Positions 1 through 23,625 of a stretch of DNA of 64,000 nucleotides are shown here, piece after piece. The notes below the pieces were generated by a model. The model ran no database searches, was not told the origin of the DNA, and saw nothing but the letters and a program-made list of their open reading frames with translations. This DNA comes from Amblyornis subalaris. Its lineage: Eukaryota > Chordata > Aves > Passeriformes > Ptilonorhynchidae. Where the stretch lies: contig JACAXG010000075.1 in assembly GCA_018881555.1 (NCBI GenBank), positions 2,176,830 to 2,240,829 on the forward strand, written 5' to 3'. The position numbers and the translations under genes were made by a program. How positions within the stretch are numbered: position 1 is the first letter of the stretch; each line of letters starts with the position of its first letter.

Positions 1-3000
1 CCTGGCAATAACTCACAGCACTATACTCAAAGGCTGTTGACAGAACAAACTGGAGCAGATGGCAGGACCTGTTAGAGAGATCTAGACAAAACCACCAAAT
101 CAAAGGTGCTTGGATATTCCAAGACAGATTTACCTTCATCACCAGCAAACTGCCATCTGTTAGTGCCAGGTCTGAGGTACTAACCCTAGGTGGGAGATGG
201 GAAACTTTTTAAACACTTGTTTTCAAAGGTGCAGTATTTCTTTGCAAAGATTCAGTCGACTGGCATAGGAGCTCTGAAGAAAGGCTGCAGAAGTTTGCTG
301 ATGGAGGTGCAACCTTTAGGAAGGTCTCTAAGTACACAAGCTCCTTCTGCTAGTATTTCATCTCTTCATCTCAACAGACCAAGTGTATGAACCACCTCTG
401 CTTCAAGGGTCAGGAAGCTGACTCTAACAGTGACAATCTCTGTACTTGATTACACAAGTGTGTCACCAGCCAAGGGTGGCACTTGCCTTGCCCAGCTGGT
501 AAAGGCAACAGTAACTCTTCTTAGCTGCCCCAGACCTGATTCACAGAGCTCTTGAGCAGAGACCATTCCCTGGAATATAGGTTGTTTTCTTGCCCAAACA
601 GGCTAAAGTTCAGGTGAGTGAGGCAGGCGTGTTTATAAAGCTAAGCAAAGCAAACAGAGATGAAGATTACTGTTAGGAAACATGACAGCAAATATTTCTC
701 TGGAGGCTTTTATTGTGAAAATTTCAATACTATTCCATGTACAAACTCATGAGTTGAACTACAACTAAAGGAGTCCAAGAGTTTATGGCAGATTTTCTAC
801 CCCTCAACTACAAAGGGAAAAAACCCCAAATATTTAATATTGCACTCACTTAGGTCCACTACATTTCACTGATTCACAAAAAAAAAGAGAAGGAATTTAA
901 GATATTGCTACATTTTACTACAAAACCCACTTCCTTGGCTTTCAAGCAGATACGAAAGCAGAACTTGCTAACTGTGCTTGGGCAACTGATTTACAGTTTG
1001 AGTTATTTTACAGCAACATTTGTTGGAAAGATCAGTTACAGCAGTCTCCTGTTAGGAATAAAGTGTTCTGTGAAATAGCTGCTCCAGTAGAGTGGAACCA
1101 CGAAACAGATTGTCAGGGACAGCAGCAACTCTTGTGTTCAGCAGAGATGTCGCCTCGAAGGACTCATTGCACCCAAGATCAGATACTTCAGTCACTTGCA
1201 GGCTCTGCTGGACCATGAAATTCTGAGATGGCATTTATCTGAGCGGCACCGAGATGTGAGTCATTGTAATGTAGTAAGGGAATGTCTGATTACCAGAATT
1301 ATTTTTTCACTGGAACATAATTCAAGTGCATTCTTAGTAACTTACCCAGAGAAGTTGTCACATGTATGGGACATCAAANTGAATGGTAAAACTGCTGACA
1401 GGAATCTCTTTGTTGACCCCTTCCTGTAATGTTCCCTTTCTTGTGACAGTCTGCTTAGCTGTCACATAATTTCTCCTTGCCTACGAGGAAGGGCACGGAA
1501 CTGCTGAGCACACATTTCACCTCGACTCTCACACTCAACAGGATATAACCACTGCTCTTGTGGCCACAAGCAGCTCCTCAGCCTCTGNCCAGAGACTCCT
1601 TATCTACACGCAGCTAGAAATCACACAGCTGGAAACGCCACTTAACTGGAAAATTCCCAGTTTTTTGAGAAGCATGAAGCACCTCAGTGTGCAATGAGTC
1701 ACATTAGCTCTATCACAGGCCATGCTCTACTGGGCTTTTATTGAATAAAGCAGACACCAGGCTACATTTCAGCTGCTCTTTTAATTCCCTACATGAAAAC
1801 TAGAAAGGAAAACTTAAGTCACACAAAACCATTTGTATTTGTGCTGCTCTGTTAGTTACTGACTGCAGTTCTGTGAGAGTCCCAAAGCCAGTCAGTCCAT
1901 GGCTCCAAAGTTCTCCATGCTTCCCAGTGCAAGGTAAGAGNTACAGCTTGTGACAGGCTAGGAAGTTGTGTTTTCAACAGATAAGGGACCTCTCTAACAT
2001 TCAAGAGCTCTCCTATTTCTATATCCTTCCTATTTTCTGCCTCACCCTCAGCAGGCCGAGGCACCACCTGCTCTCAGCAGCCAGGGACATGCTGTGGGAC
2101 TGTTTCAGTTCCACCACTGAGGCTGTACCTGCTGGAACTGGAGTTCAGAACCACTGAATCCCAATCCTTACCTTTGGTTGAGGCCCCATTCCCAGCAGGA
2201 AGCACTAAATCAGCAGGGCCACCAAGGCAGGCAGGCCCCTGCACCTCAGTGCCTGCTGTGAGGGACATGCCCAGAACAGCTTATAAACTGCTTAACCAAT
2301 TGCTCCTATCCAATTAGTTGATTGACACACACACACACACTCTCTCTCTCCCCAAGACATTCCAATTCTCTGTTAAGTATTTTCCCTCTGTAGGAATACT
2401 CTAAACTCACTCATTTAGGAATTCAGATCCACTAAGAAGCAGAGAGCAAGAATCCCACCAAAACAGCATCAGGCACAGCAGTCCTCTAATTCCTGACTTA
2501 TATTATCAACAAAGGATGTAACTGCTTCGAACTAATGCTGTTACAGCAGAGATTTAGTGTTTTAGGTTGTATTAAACTGGCTCACTGTCAGCACAATACA
2601 TGGAAGAATTTTGCTGTTTGTCATTTTTAGAGCAAAGTATTGAATTTATATGTTTTATTATATGATGCCTTGGCTGTCCTGTTTTATTCTTCGGCACAGC
2701 TGTGATTGCAAGAGCCATCCAAGCACCACCACACTAGAACAGCATAGCTGCCATTCAGGTTTGCTCCATCAATGAACAATAGATACAAACCCCCTTTTCC
2801 TAGTTTAAAAAAGCACTTCTGTCTCAGTATCAAGTGCACAGCCTGAGCTGGCAGTTTTCTANACTGCCTACAGAGGCTTACTAAAATATTCAGATTCAGA
2901 AGAGTATTTATTAATGCCTCAGCACAGCAGTGGGCCTGGTCCAAGTTCAATTTTTATATATTTCAGGGTAGTGTGGCTAAATTAACTGGCAATTACAGCT

Positions 3001-6000
3001 CATCACCTGCTAATCAGTCTGGTTCCTTCTCACTCATCAAGACTTGTAATCTTAGAAAAGCTCCACTGANCCACCACAGTAAGGAGCTGTTTTACTTTCA
3101 CCCTCAAATACATACAGACACATTTTAGGCATCCTTAAAGCCTGGATATGAGCAACCAGATTTGCAATCATCCCACACACTGAACTCTGATCTCCCACTA
3201 CATGCACAGTGGATTGTTTCCTCATAGCCACTTTGAAAAAACCCCAAGTAGCTATATAAAGTTTTATAACATGAGTTTTGATAGCACAGGAATCAGGTTC
3301 CTCCTTGAAAATTCCCAAGGAAAGCTTCTCCACAGCGTGTTGTTGATGTTTTTTCGTGGCAAGGCAGGGATACAGCACAGACACCACACAGATAACAGCC
3401 TGCACACCTGGGGCTGCTGAGATTGCAGAGCATGTGATGGGACTCAGACAAACAAAACCTGAAACTGAAAACACTTTTTGGTTTTAGACTACCCAGACAG
3501 CTCCCTTTTCCCCAGCAAGCAAACTATTTGTTCAAAGTACATCTTTAGCTGCAATTTGGAGTACAAAGCACTGTGCACACAGGAGATGAGGCACTCAGGA
3601 GCAAGGCTTCTGGAGCCTTCACCTCCTCATTCCCAAATCACCCAGCCAAGCTATCAACAGCAACAGGCAAGGGACTGGCTTGAAGCTGAAGATCAGGACA
3701 AGCTTTGTACGTGACCATTTTTTAGCCTCTAGTAATGGATCCATGGAGAACAGGATCACACTGTGTATATTGATGACTCCCAATCTTCTGGATTGATCAA
3801 AAGCAAATTTCAATAATAGCCTGCAAAAACTTTCTCATTCAACTCAGTCACCTGCTTTTTATGGATAAGGCTCCAGTTGGGTACCTCATCTTTCCTTAAG
3901 CATCACTACAAACTTGAAAGCGTTGCACAACACCTGCACAACAAGTTTCCTAGACAATGCGGGTCAGGTATAGTTCAAGAAATTGTATTATTGAGTCCAT
4001 GAGGATTTCCTAGGAGCAGCCTGGAACGTGCTAAAGCAGTCCTGGGTAGCAAAAACATTGCAACATCAACGTTTCTGCTCTCAAAATTTACGTCAGAAAC
4101 TTCAGCAGAAAAGCAATTAACTCCTAGCATTCAAATTCCCCTGAAATTTTTCAATGAAATAAAATGAGGAAGTTCACTAGCTGCAGCAAATTGCAGCATG
4201 AAGGGCAAGAGCCACGTGCACCCAGGCTCAGATGGGTGCACACCCATCCCAGAAAGGATCAGNTCATATGTGCAGCTGCAAAAGATACTGGTTCAGCCAG
4301 TGTTCCACACCGAATAGGTACAGGGAAAGAAAATGCAAATTAAAATCCAAATAAACAGATAAATCAGTCTTTAGGCAGAACAGTCCTGTTCCACAATAGT
4401 GCTGGCCCNAAACCTGCCAGCACTTCTGGCGTGAAGCAGATGAGTTTCATTATGTAACAGGACTCATGTCATTAGAGACCTGGCAGTGGGTCACATGCAA
4501 GGTTTGGGTCTTAAATAATGTAGCAGAGGTGCATTGCCACAATGCTTTATTAAGAGTTGGGCTGCCCAGAGGGATGAGTTTCACCTGAGCTAACAGAACC
4601 TCCTCAGTACCTGGCTCTGGGCTTTGTCACTGCCAGGACAAGGCACTTGCTTGGAGCTGAAGCTCTGGACAACTCCTGAGATTCTCCTGTCAGTGCTGCT
4701 CGCTACAGGGACGCCTAAACTATGGATTCTGGCCTGGTTTTAAACTGATGTTGGAGCAAAATCCTTCAGTGCTCAGCTACCCACCTAAACAACAAGCACA
4801 GCAGCATTTTTTAAACACTATGAGCAGCTGTAACCTTCAAAAAAGTATTTTGCAATGGTTCTTTTAACAAGGTGCCTAGACATTTTTTTTTCCCACTTGA
4901 GTTAGGAAAAGAAGTCACTATAAATCATGCAAATCCACCACTACATCAGTGCTCACCAGAGTCCCAGTTAGCCGCACACAAACCAAACACAGACACTGGC
5001 ACCACAGGGCAGCAGGGCTGCACACACAACACCTTGGCCAGGTGTGCCAGTGTAGCTTTTATTACACAAATTCTCCTCAAAAAACGCTCCTTAGCAGCNA
5101 AACCAAGCTTAATAACACCGTGGCTCATAGCGCTTCGCCCTTCAGACCTGTCAGATAGGAAGTGCACATTGCACAACTGCATCACCACTTCCAGACCCCT
5201 CCCTGTGCTCCAGCTTCAGCCACGGACACGGAACGCACAACTTTTCTGGGAAGGCGACCCTGCATTCCCGCATTTGGGATGTGGTACCAGCGCCTCCAGG
5301 AAGTCACGTTAGAGAAATTCAAGGCCATCACTCGGAAATAAACTATTGGCGTGTGGTTATGGTGCAGTGAGTCCCAGAGCTGGGCTTGGGGAGAGGCCAG
5401 CGGACACCAGAGCTGGCACCTGGGCACCTGCACTGCCACAGCTGCACTGCAGGGAGCCGCAGCAGCTCCCACATTTCGCTGCAATACGTGGTTTTTCTTC
5501 CAGAAGATGACATTACCGGCGAGAACACCGGCAAAACGATTTAGTACGACCTTATAATTATAGCAGCTTTTAGCAACGTTAAAATAAGTGAAATCAAGCA
5601 GCACACGGAGGCAGCTCGGCCACCTGCCCAGCTCACCCCCGTGCCTTGCAGACCCCGGGCCGGGCCGGGATTTCCCCTGGCGCTGCCCCGGGAAGCGCGG
5701 AGGAGCCACCCGCGCCCCGCCGGCCCGGCCCGCACGGGCACCGCGCCAGCCTCGCCCGCCCCGCCGGGGCACGGCCCGCGGGGCACCGGCAAGGGCGGGA
5801 TGGCCGGCCCGGCCCTCCCGGGGCACGGCGGAAGGTGCCCTTCGGAAAGCGCCTCCCGAGCCGGACACCCGCAGGGCGAACGCCCCGCCGAGNGGGCCGG
5901 GCCGTCCCGCGGTCCTCACGGAGCCACCGCGGGCGGGCCCGGCGCTTCTCCCCCGGCACCGTCCCCGGGCGGCTCCCCCGGCGGAGAGAGGCAGCGGCCC

Positions 6001-6018
6001 GCCCGCCCCCGCGCCCAC
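1..6018 (-). other. CLTC: CLTC intron 1 (5' part)
   Basis: This stretch follows the donor of CLTC exon 1 on the minus strand and runs off the window. In CLTC the next exon should begin with residues LQNLGINPANIGF, and no such frame is present here, so exon 2 lies outside the window. The DNA is AT-rich non-coding sequence with a short CA/CT microsatellite at 2325-2350. From about 5640 upward it becomes the CpG island of the CLTC promoter. I recognise no RNA gene, transposon or other exon in it. Confidence 0.8.
2325..2350. repeat. (CA)n-(TC)n microsatellite
   Basis: An uninterrupted run of about eight CA units is followed directly by about five TC units. It lies in CLTC intron 1, where length variation would be tolerated. 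Confidence 0.9.
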
Positions 6019-6470
6019 CTGGAGATGCTCCTGGAAGCGGATGGGCAGGATCTGGGCCATGGCGGCGGCGGGGCGCTCCGGGCCGGGCCGGGCTCAGCGG
6101 TGCGGGCGGAGCGGGGCCGCGATGGCGGAGCGGAGCCGTGCGGAAGCTGCCCCCGCCGGCGGAAGGATACCGCCGCGGACGGATACCCGCACCTGCCGCC
6201 GCCGGCCTCGAGCGCGCCGACCGCGCGCGGAGGGATCCGGGCGAGCGGCGCCAATGGGAGCGGCGGGGGTGATGCGCCGCCGGAAGGGACTCTTTGGGGA
6301 CGCATCACTCCCTCCCTTCCCTCCCCTCCCCGGCCTTTTTTTTTTTTGCCACATCATGCGACCGAGGGGCCGCGGCGTCACTTCCGGGCCGCGCGCGCGC
6401 GCGCGCCGCCCCGCCGGGTCACGTGGGCCGGGCGGCACGGCCGGGCAAGGTGACACCGGGGGGACACCGG
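5640..6470 (-). promoter_or_regulatory. CLTC: CLTC CpG-island promoter and 5' leader
   Basis: Very high G+C with dense CpG surrounds the CLTC start, without a TATA box, as expected for a housekeeping promoter. Visible sites include CCAAT at 6251-6255 (ATTGG on the gene strand), an ETS-like ACTTCCGG near 6380-6387, a GGAAG at about 6282 and an E-box CACGTG at 6420-6425. An inverted pair, GTGATGCG (6269-6276) and CGCATCAC (6301-6308), lies between them. The transcription start is not visible directly; the CCAAT position suggests roughly 6150-6200. Confidence 0.75.
6019..6060 (-). CDS. CLTC: Clathrin heavy chain, coding exon 1 (14 codons)
   Basis: Read on the minus strand, the start codon at 6060-6058 opens MAQILPIRFQEHLQ, the invariant N-terminus of vertebrate clathrin heavy chain 1. 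The exon ends in phase 0 before a GTGGGC donor (6018-6013), which is where the known CLTC exon 1 ends. The protein (about 1,675 residues) forms the three-legged triskelion that coats endocytic and trans-Golgi vesicles; this exon is the first strand of the N-terminal beta-propeller. The start sits in a strong context (GCCGCCATGG) inside a CpG island. The remaining exons lie beyond base 1. The neighbours DHX40 and YPEL2 upstream confirm the locus by synteny. Confidence 0.95.
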
Positions 6471-6500
6471 GGATGGCCCCTGGACACCCCCCCCCTCCCC

Positions 6501-6725
6501 CCGGGGTGTCCCTGTGACCCGGGCGGGAGGGATCCCCCACCCCCGAGTGTCCCTGCCACCGGGAGCTGGTGGATTTTCCCCCCCCAGGGTGTTCCTGTCA
6601 CCGGGAGCTGATGGATCCCCCACCCCGGCGTGTCCCTGTCACCAGGATCTGATGAATTTTTCCCCCCCAGGGTGTCCTGGTCACCGGGATCTGATGGATC
6701 CCCCCCGCCATGTTCCTGTCACCCC
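6501..6725. repeat. C-rich minisatellite, about 42 bp unit, 5 copies
   Basis: Five to six imperfect copies of a unit of about 42 bp can be aligned by eye. Each has a GTGTCCCTGTCACCGGGA-like half, then a GATGGAT or GGATTT half and a run of 5-8 C. Copies begin near 6505, 6545, 6587, 6629, 6670 and 6709. On the minus strand, the coding strand of both neighbouring genes, the C runs are G runs. The repeat lies between the distal DHX40 poly(A) signal and the CLTC promoter. Confidence 0.85.
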
Positions 6726-6735
6726 CTTCCCATTC

Positions 6736-6754
6736 CCTGGGGATGCTCCCCAGG
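6736..6754. other. Perfect 8-bp stem hairpin
   Basis: CCTGGGGA (6736-6743), a three-base TGC loop and TCCCCAGG (6747-6754) form a perfect inverted repeat. It lies about 70 bases past the distal DHX40 poly(A) signal in the direction of transcription, next to the minisatellite. A role in pausing or 3'-end formation is only an inference. Confidence 0.5.
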
Positions 6755-6799
6755 ACTCTTCCCACGGCCCCCTGTTAATGAGTACAGTAAAGTAACGAA

Positions 6800-8563
6800 G
6801 CTCCACGTTTCCTTCTGTGTTTATTAACTTAAAATTTAACTCCAGCACACAGAAACAGGTGAAACTTAACTTCTTCTGGGATGGTTGCAGCATTCCAGGT
6901 GCTTTGCCCAGAGCTGTGTGTGCTGTAACACTTGGGCTGTAACACTGGCTGTAACACTGGCTTTCCTTACATCTTATTTTGCAATCTCACGGTTATTTCC
7001 CCCGATAATTTTTACTTTGTCTTAAATTCCCCATTTCCAAACCTCTGAGAATCCCTGGAATACAGGAGGGAAAAACCCCTCACTTCTTGCTACGAAGAAA
7101 GTGGAAAAAATAGAATAAATCAGAAAGCATTAGGATCTGCCAAGAGATTTATAGCCCCAAGGAGAAGCGGGCATTCTGTGTACTCATTTCAGACCCACTG
7201 TGTGGTGCAGATGGCATTTGACTCATGAGAGGCTATGACACTGCAAATACAAATCAAATCAAACAGCAGAATTCAGAGTATGGGATGAGTCAAGCCAGAG
7301 CAGAGCCCGAGCAGCAGCATGAAAGAACAAAACCCTTTTCCATCAATCACAGAAAGAGCAACAATTACCAGACCCACCTCTTCCTTTATGAGCAATAATA
7401 TTACCCTATTCAACAGAATCCCAAGGTTTTGGAGAGTTTGTGATCCTGTATTGGAATGCTGAAGGTGAGGCAGAGGTGGAATGGTGAATGTTTTATTCCC
7501 ACTGCTCCGGCTACATCACTTGGAGCAGTGACCCAGGTGACACAGAGCACACAGCTGAGGCAGCAAAAATGACAGCAAGTTCTTCTAATTATTTGGAAAT
7601 TTTTATACAAACTCCACACTAGGGAGCCCTGGAATGTTTTAGGATTATTATGGTGATAAAACAGGATTATTTCTTTATTGAGAAGGGAACAAACTTTATG
7701 ATGACAAAGCACCACAGCTCCCGCTCTTTTAGATGCTTAAGGAAAAAAAAAAAAAGCTTTTATTTCCTTGTGTATTCTTTCCCACACACTTAAAACTCCA
7801 TTCTTGAGATCAAAATCCGTATATTTTGAAAATAACAGCCACCAAATTCAGCAAAAGAGCCCGTGAGGCAGCAGGCCTGCTGACAGGCTGGGCCAGAACC
7901 TGGCTGATACAGGACCCACTGCTGCGATGGGCTCCTGTGCCAAGGGGGAAGCACACAGTGCTAAGTCATCCCTGACAAAAACGATGCCTTGTTAGCAGGA
8001 ATGGGAAAACATTTACAGAACACTTTGCACACAAAGACATCTTCGCCCAGAAGCATCACTGTACGTGCTACAGCACAGCACAGGGCAGGAACAACACGGG
8101 ATGCAGGTGGCACAGGTCCCTTTGGATTTAATCCTGCTGGTTCCACCCTTACAAGAGCCCTTCCTACACATTTTCCCGAGGAGTGTATGAGCATGAAGGC
8201 TGCGTGACCACCATCAGACAGAATAAAATGGGTAAAAAGTTACAGTTCCACTCCTTAAAAAAATAAACCCCAACCAACCGTTAGGAAAATTTCATTTATA
8301 ACAGCGCTGAGACCTTTCTAAGCCAACCCAGTGCCAGAGAATTGGCACCACAGCTGGTATCAGGGCTTCAGCCACTAAAATTGTTGCCACTGACCTGCAG
8401 CAACACAACTCAGCTCGGGAAGCTTTCCCTGCTGGATGCAGCAAAGGAAGATTGTGCTTGTCTTTGGCACTCACGCTGGCCACAAAGATTCTGCATTATG
8501 CAAACGTCCCCAGAGCTGCACAAACTGCCTCTCCTCCCTCTGGGAGCAGAGCTGCCACCAGTG
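6800..8563 (-). other. DHX40: DHX40 3'UTR (probable)
   Basis: This is non-coding sequence between the DHX40 stop codon and the distal AATAAA. It holds several minus-strand AATAAA hexamers, so alternative 3' ends are likely. I see no conserved ORF, RNA gene or transposon in it. The true 3' end cannot be fixed from sequence alone. Confidence 0.5.
6820..6825 (-). terminator. DHX40: Distal DHX40 poly(A) signal AATAAA
   Basis: The minus strand reads AATAAA here, followed by a modestly U-rich stretch and then G-rich DNA. It is the last canonical signal before the CLTC promoter, so it sets the longest likely DHX40 3' end, near 6800. Other AATAAA hexamers on the minus strand at 7492-7497, 7674-7679 and 7759-7764 could give shorter 3' ends. 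Confidence 0.5.
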
Positions 8564-21267
<12,704 letters not shown>

Positions 21268-21500
21268 GGCGGGGTCCCCGGGCGGGTCCCGGGGCTCACC
21301 CGGCTCACCCGCGGCCCCGCCCACGTGCGCACCTGGCGGGAACCCGCGCGCGCCCCGCGCGCCCCCCGGTCCCGCCGTTGGCGCGCGCCTGGCGCATGCG
21401 CGGCACGCCCCCCCCGCGGGCCGCGCCCACGCATTTCCCGCCCCCCCGTTAGGCCACGCCCCCGCGCTCCCCTCAGCGCCTCACGGAGGCTCGGAGTCAC
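21268..21500 (-). promoter_or_regulatory. DHX40: DHX40 CpG-island promoter
   Basis: A GC-rich, TATA-less block directly upstream of the DHX40 start. It carries a perfect NRF1 palindrome GCGCATGCGC (21392-21401), an E2F-type TTTCCCGC (21434-21441), an E-box CACGTG (21322-21327) and GC boxes, for example near 21452-21464. CpG density falls sharply above about 21480. These are motif matches by eye; occupancy is unknown. Confidence 0.7.
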
Positions 21501-21975
21501 AAAATCGCCGCAAAAATCACGAAATTGCAAAATGCGAAGGTTTGGGTGACATCGAAATCAACGGGCAGCGACACCTTCCACCACACCGGCTTGCTCAGAT
21601 GTGTTTTGTGACAAAATTGGACCCTTGAGTCCGCACATCGATGTACTGATCAGAAAGAAATCATCGTGCCGCGTTTTAAAATCTAAGGGACAAAAAATGA
21701 TCTCGAATTTTACCATAAATCAGAGTAATATTCTCTTTAAGTGTCATATTGTGTTANATTAGACCATTACACAATACTGAACACAGTTGTACGCATACAG
21801 AAAATAGCAAAATATTGAAACACAAACCCGTTTCACCAAAACATTTTTCTTAAGAAGGAAAAAGTTCTTTGATGTTTCATCTTTGTATATGTTCAAGCAA
21901 GACGGGGGATTTAATCTGTGAAACAGAGGGCAGCCAACAAGCTCTAAGCGATGTGTTAGAAAAAACAAATTACTT

Positions 21976-22498
21976 GTTAGGATTGTAAAAGCTTAGGGCT
22001 GGACATGCTTCAGTGATCCCAGACCTAGGGGCAGGTTAACAAAGCTTGGAAAAAAAGGATGGCATCTGATAGTGCACACGAAGAATGAAGAATTTATAAG
22101 ACATCTGGCAGAAGTCCCAAGATACGGAAGAAACTGATAAATGCAATTTTGCTGAAATCAGCTCCAAGAGAGTAAAAAGTAATTCTGGCAATCCTGTGAN
22201 CACCGACCCAAGAAACCCACTGACCCAAAAGAAGAGAAACACTGAGCATGGCAGAATTAGCAGCAGAAGCAAATCATTAACCAATAGATGATAGAATACT
22301 AATCAAAGAGAGAACTATGTAAATGGTAGCCAGTGAACACTAATTCCTTTGTTTGCTAAAATATATAAATAGGAAAAAGTTNTGATGGTTGGCATGCCTG
22401 ATCTGTGGAATTCCACTGCGCACCCGGGCTTGGCAAGCCTGAAACAAATAATCGATTTATCGCGTGCAGTAAATTGCCTCGTTGCGCCCCGGGTAACA
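21976..22498 (+). mobile_element. LTR-like element (probable solo LTR of an endogenous retrovirus)
   Basis: The 523-base block starts TGTTA and ends TAACA, the TG...CA inverted termini of retroviral LTRs. A TATA box (TATATAAATAG, 22362-22372) stands two thirds along, followed by a GC-rich region and an AATAAT (22447-22452) as a weak poly(A) signal before the end. No primer-binding site or gag/pol frame follows, so it would be a solo LTR. Flanking five-base target duplications are not evident, so the exact left end is uncertain (TGTTA also occurs at 21954). The class is not assigned; TGTTA ends fit ERVL- or ERVK-like LTRs. Confidence 0.5.
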
Positions 22499-22830
22499 AA
22501 TCTGATTTTTGCGGAGAGCAATAACCCCAAAACTCCCTGTGATGGACAAACGAAGGCGCCCGGCCCAGCCCTGCAGCAAATTCACAGCAGACCTGAAGGT
22601 GGCAAGCGCTGAACGCCGAACACGAACCAGCCGCGATCCAGCTCCCCCGTTTGCCCCAAAACACGATTTTTGTGCTGTATTTTGCTCAGTGTGTGCTGTA
22701 TTTTGCTCACTGTTTGCTTCCCTCACACGCCCTGTGCACGGTGCTTCACCCTCCGTTAGGCTCCTTCGGTGACACGGTAAATTTGGTGTCACACCACGAG
22801 CAAATTCAGGCCACCCACCCACCCTGGTTA
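22499..22830. other. CpG-dense non-coding block with a 21-bp tandem duplication
   Basis: This block is clearly richer in CpG than the DNA on its right side. At 22671-22712 a 21-base unit, TGTGCTGTATTTTGCTCAGTG, is repeated twice with one mismatch. An open frame on the minus strand spans it (22457-22918, 153 codons) but shows no recognisable domain. It may be part of the adjacent LTR-type insertion or of the DHX40 upstream CpG region. Confidence 0.4.
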
Positions 22831-23504
22831 TCACAAATCGCCTCAGTTTTCCCCTCCGGCACAAAGGGAGGAATATTTCCCCACTGGGAAGGCTTGGAAG
22901 ATATTCCACCAGTCCCACATGTTGCCACCTTCAGCCGTGCCAAACCTAAAAATAATTGTTTAGTCTGTCAACAACCTGGCATTGTAAAATCCTGCAATAA
23001 ACTGATTTTCTGCCCTTCCTTACTAATGAAGCCAGAGAGAAGAATGTGCCAACACACTCGATGTTGGTACAACCCTTTATGGAAAATGTCATATTTATTG
23101 CCTCACAATTTACTAATGTCATGTTTACACTGGTAATTCACAATTAATGGTGATCATATAAACACTGGAAACTTCAAACACACCCTCATTACACTTTTTG
23201 GTGTATATTCACCGAGAAGTGTTTAATGGTTTTAATAGATGCACATTTATGCACGCACACTTGCAGTCTGCTTGATTTTATTTAAATCACACTCTGCTTT
23301 TGGCACACATAGGGCTGGGTAAGGTTTTTCAATNCTCTTTTTTTTTGTCCTCCCAGCCTGGGAATGGCAGATTTGGTTTTAATCAACCCCTTTGCAGTCT
23401 TGAACTTTGTCCTCCTGGAATACAGTGCCATTCATTGAAGGATTTCCCTCTGTCTAATAAACATTAATGAACCACACTTTACAATTCCCCTGTGATCTTA
23501 TCTT

Positions 23505-23625
23505 GGTTTCGCAGATGGGGAAAACAGAAACAAATTAAGGGGTCTGCACACACCACAAATCAAAGGCAGAGCTGGGGGAAGAACCCAGGAATCCCAGCAC
23601 AATTCCCTACTCCAATAACTGGGAA
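23505..23625 (+). repeat. Ancient MIR-like retroposon remnant
   Basis: Contains CAGATGGGGAAAACAGAAAC, then GGCAGAGCTGGGGGAAGAAC and CCAGGAATCCCAGCAC in the order seen in amniote MIR/LINE-2-type tails (cagatgggga..., ggcagagctggga..., acccaggag...). Highly diverged, so family assignment is tentative. Confidence 0.55.

Noticed and set aside
5182..6018. Minus-strand 292-codon frame starting at the CLTC ATG
   Set aside because: Only the first 14 codons are CLTC; beyond 6019 it reads through the donor into intron 1 with no clathrin similarity.
5588..6517. Long plus-strand open frames (208-309 codons) across the CLTC promoter
   Set aside because: They lie in a CpG island where stop codons are rare by composition, are rich in A, G, P and R, show no domain and run antisense to CLTC exon 1.
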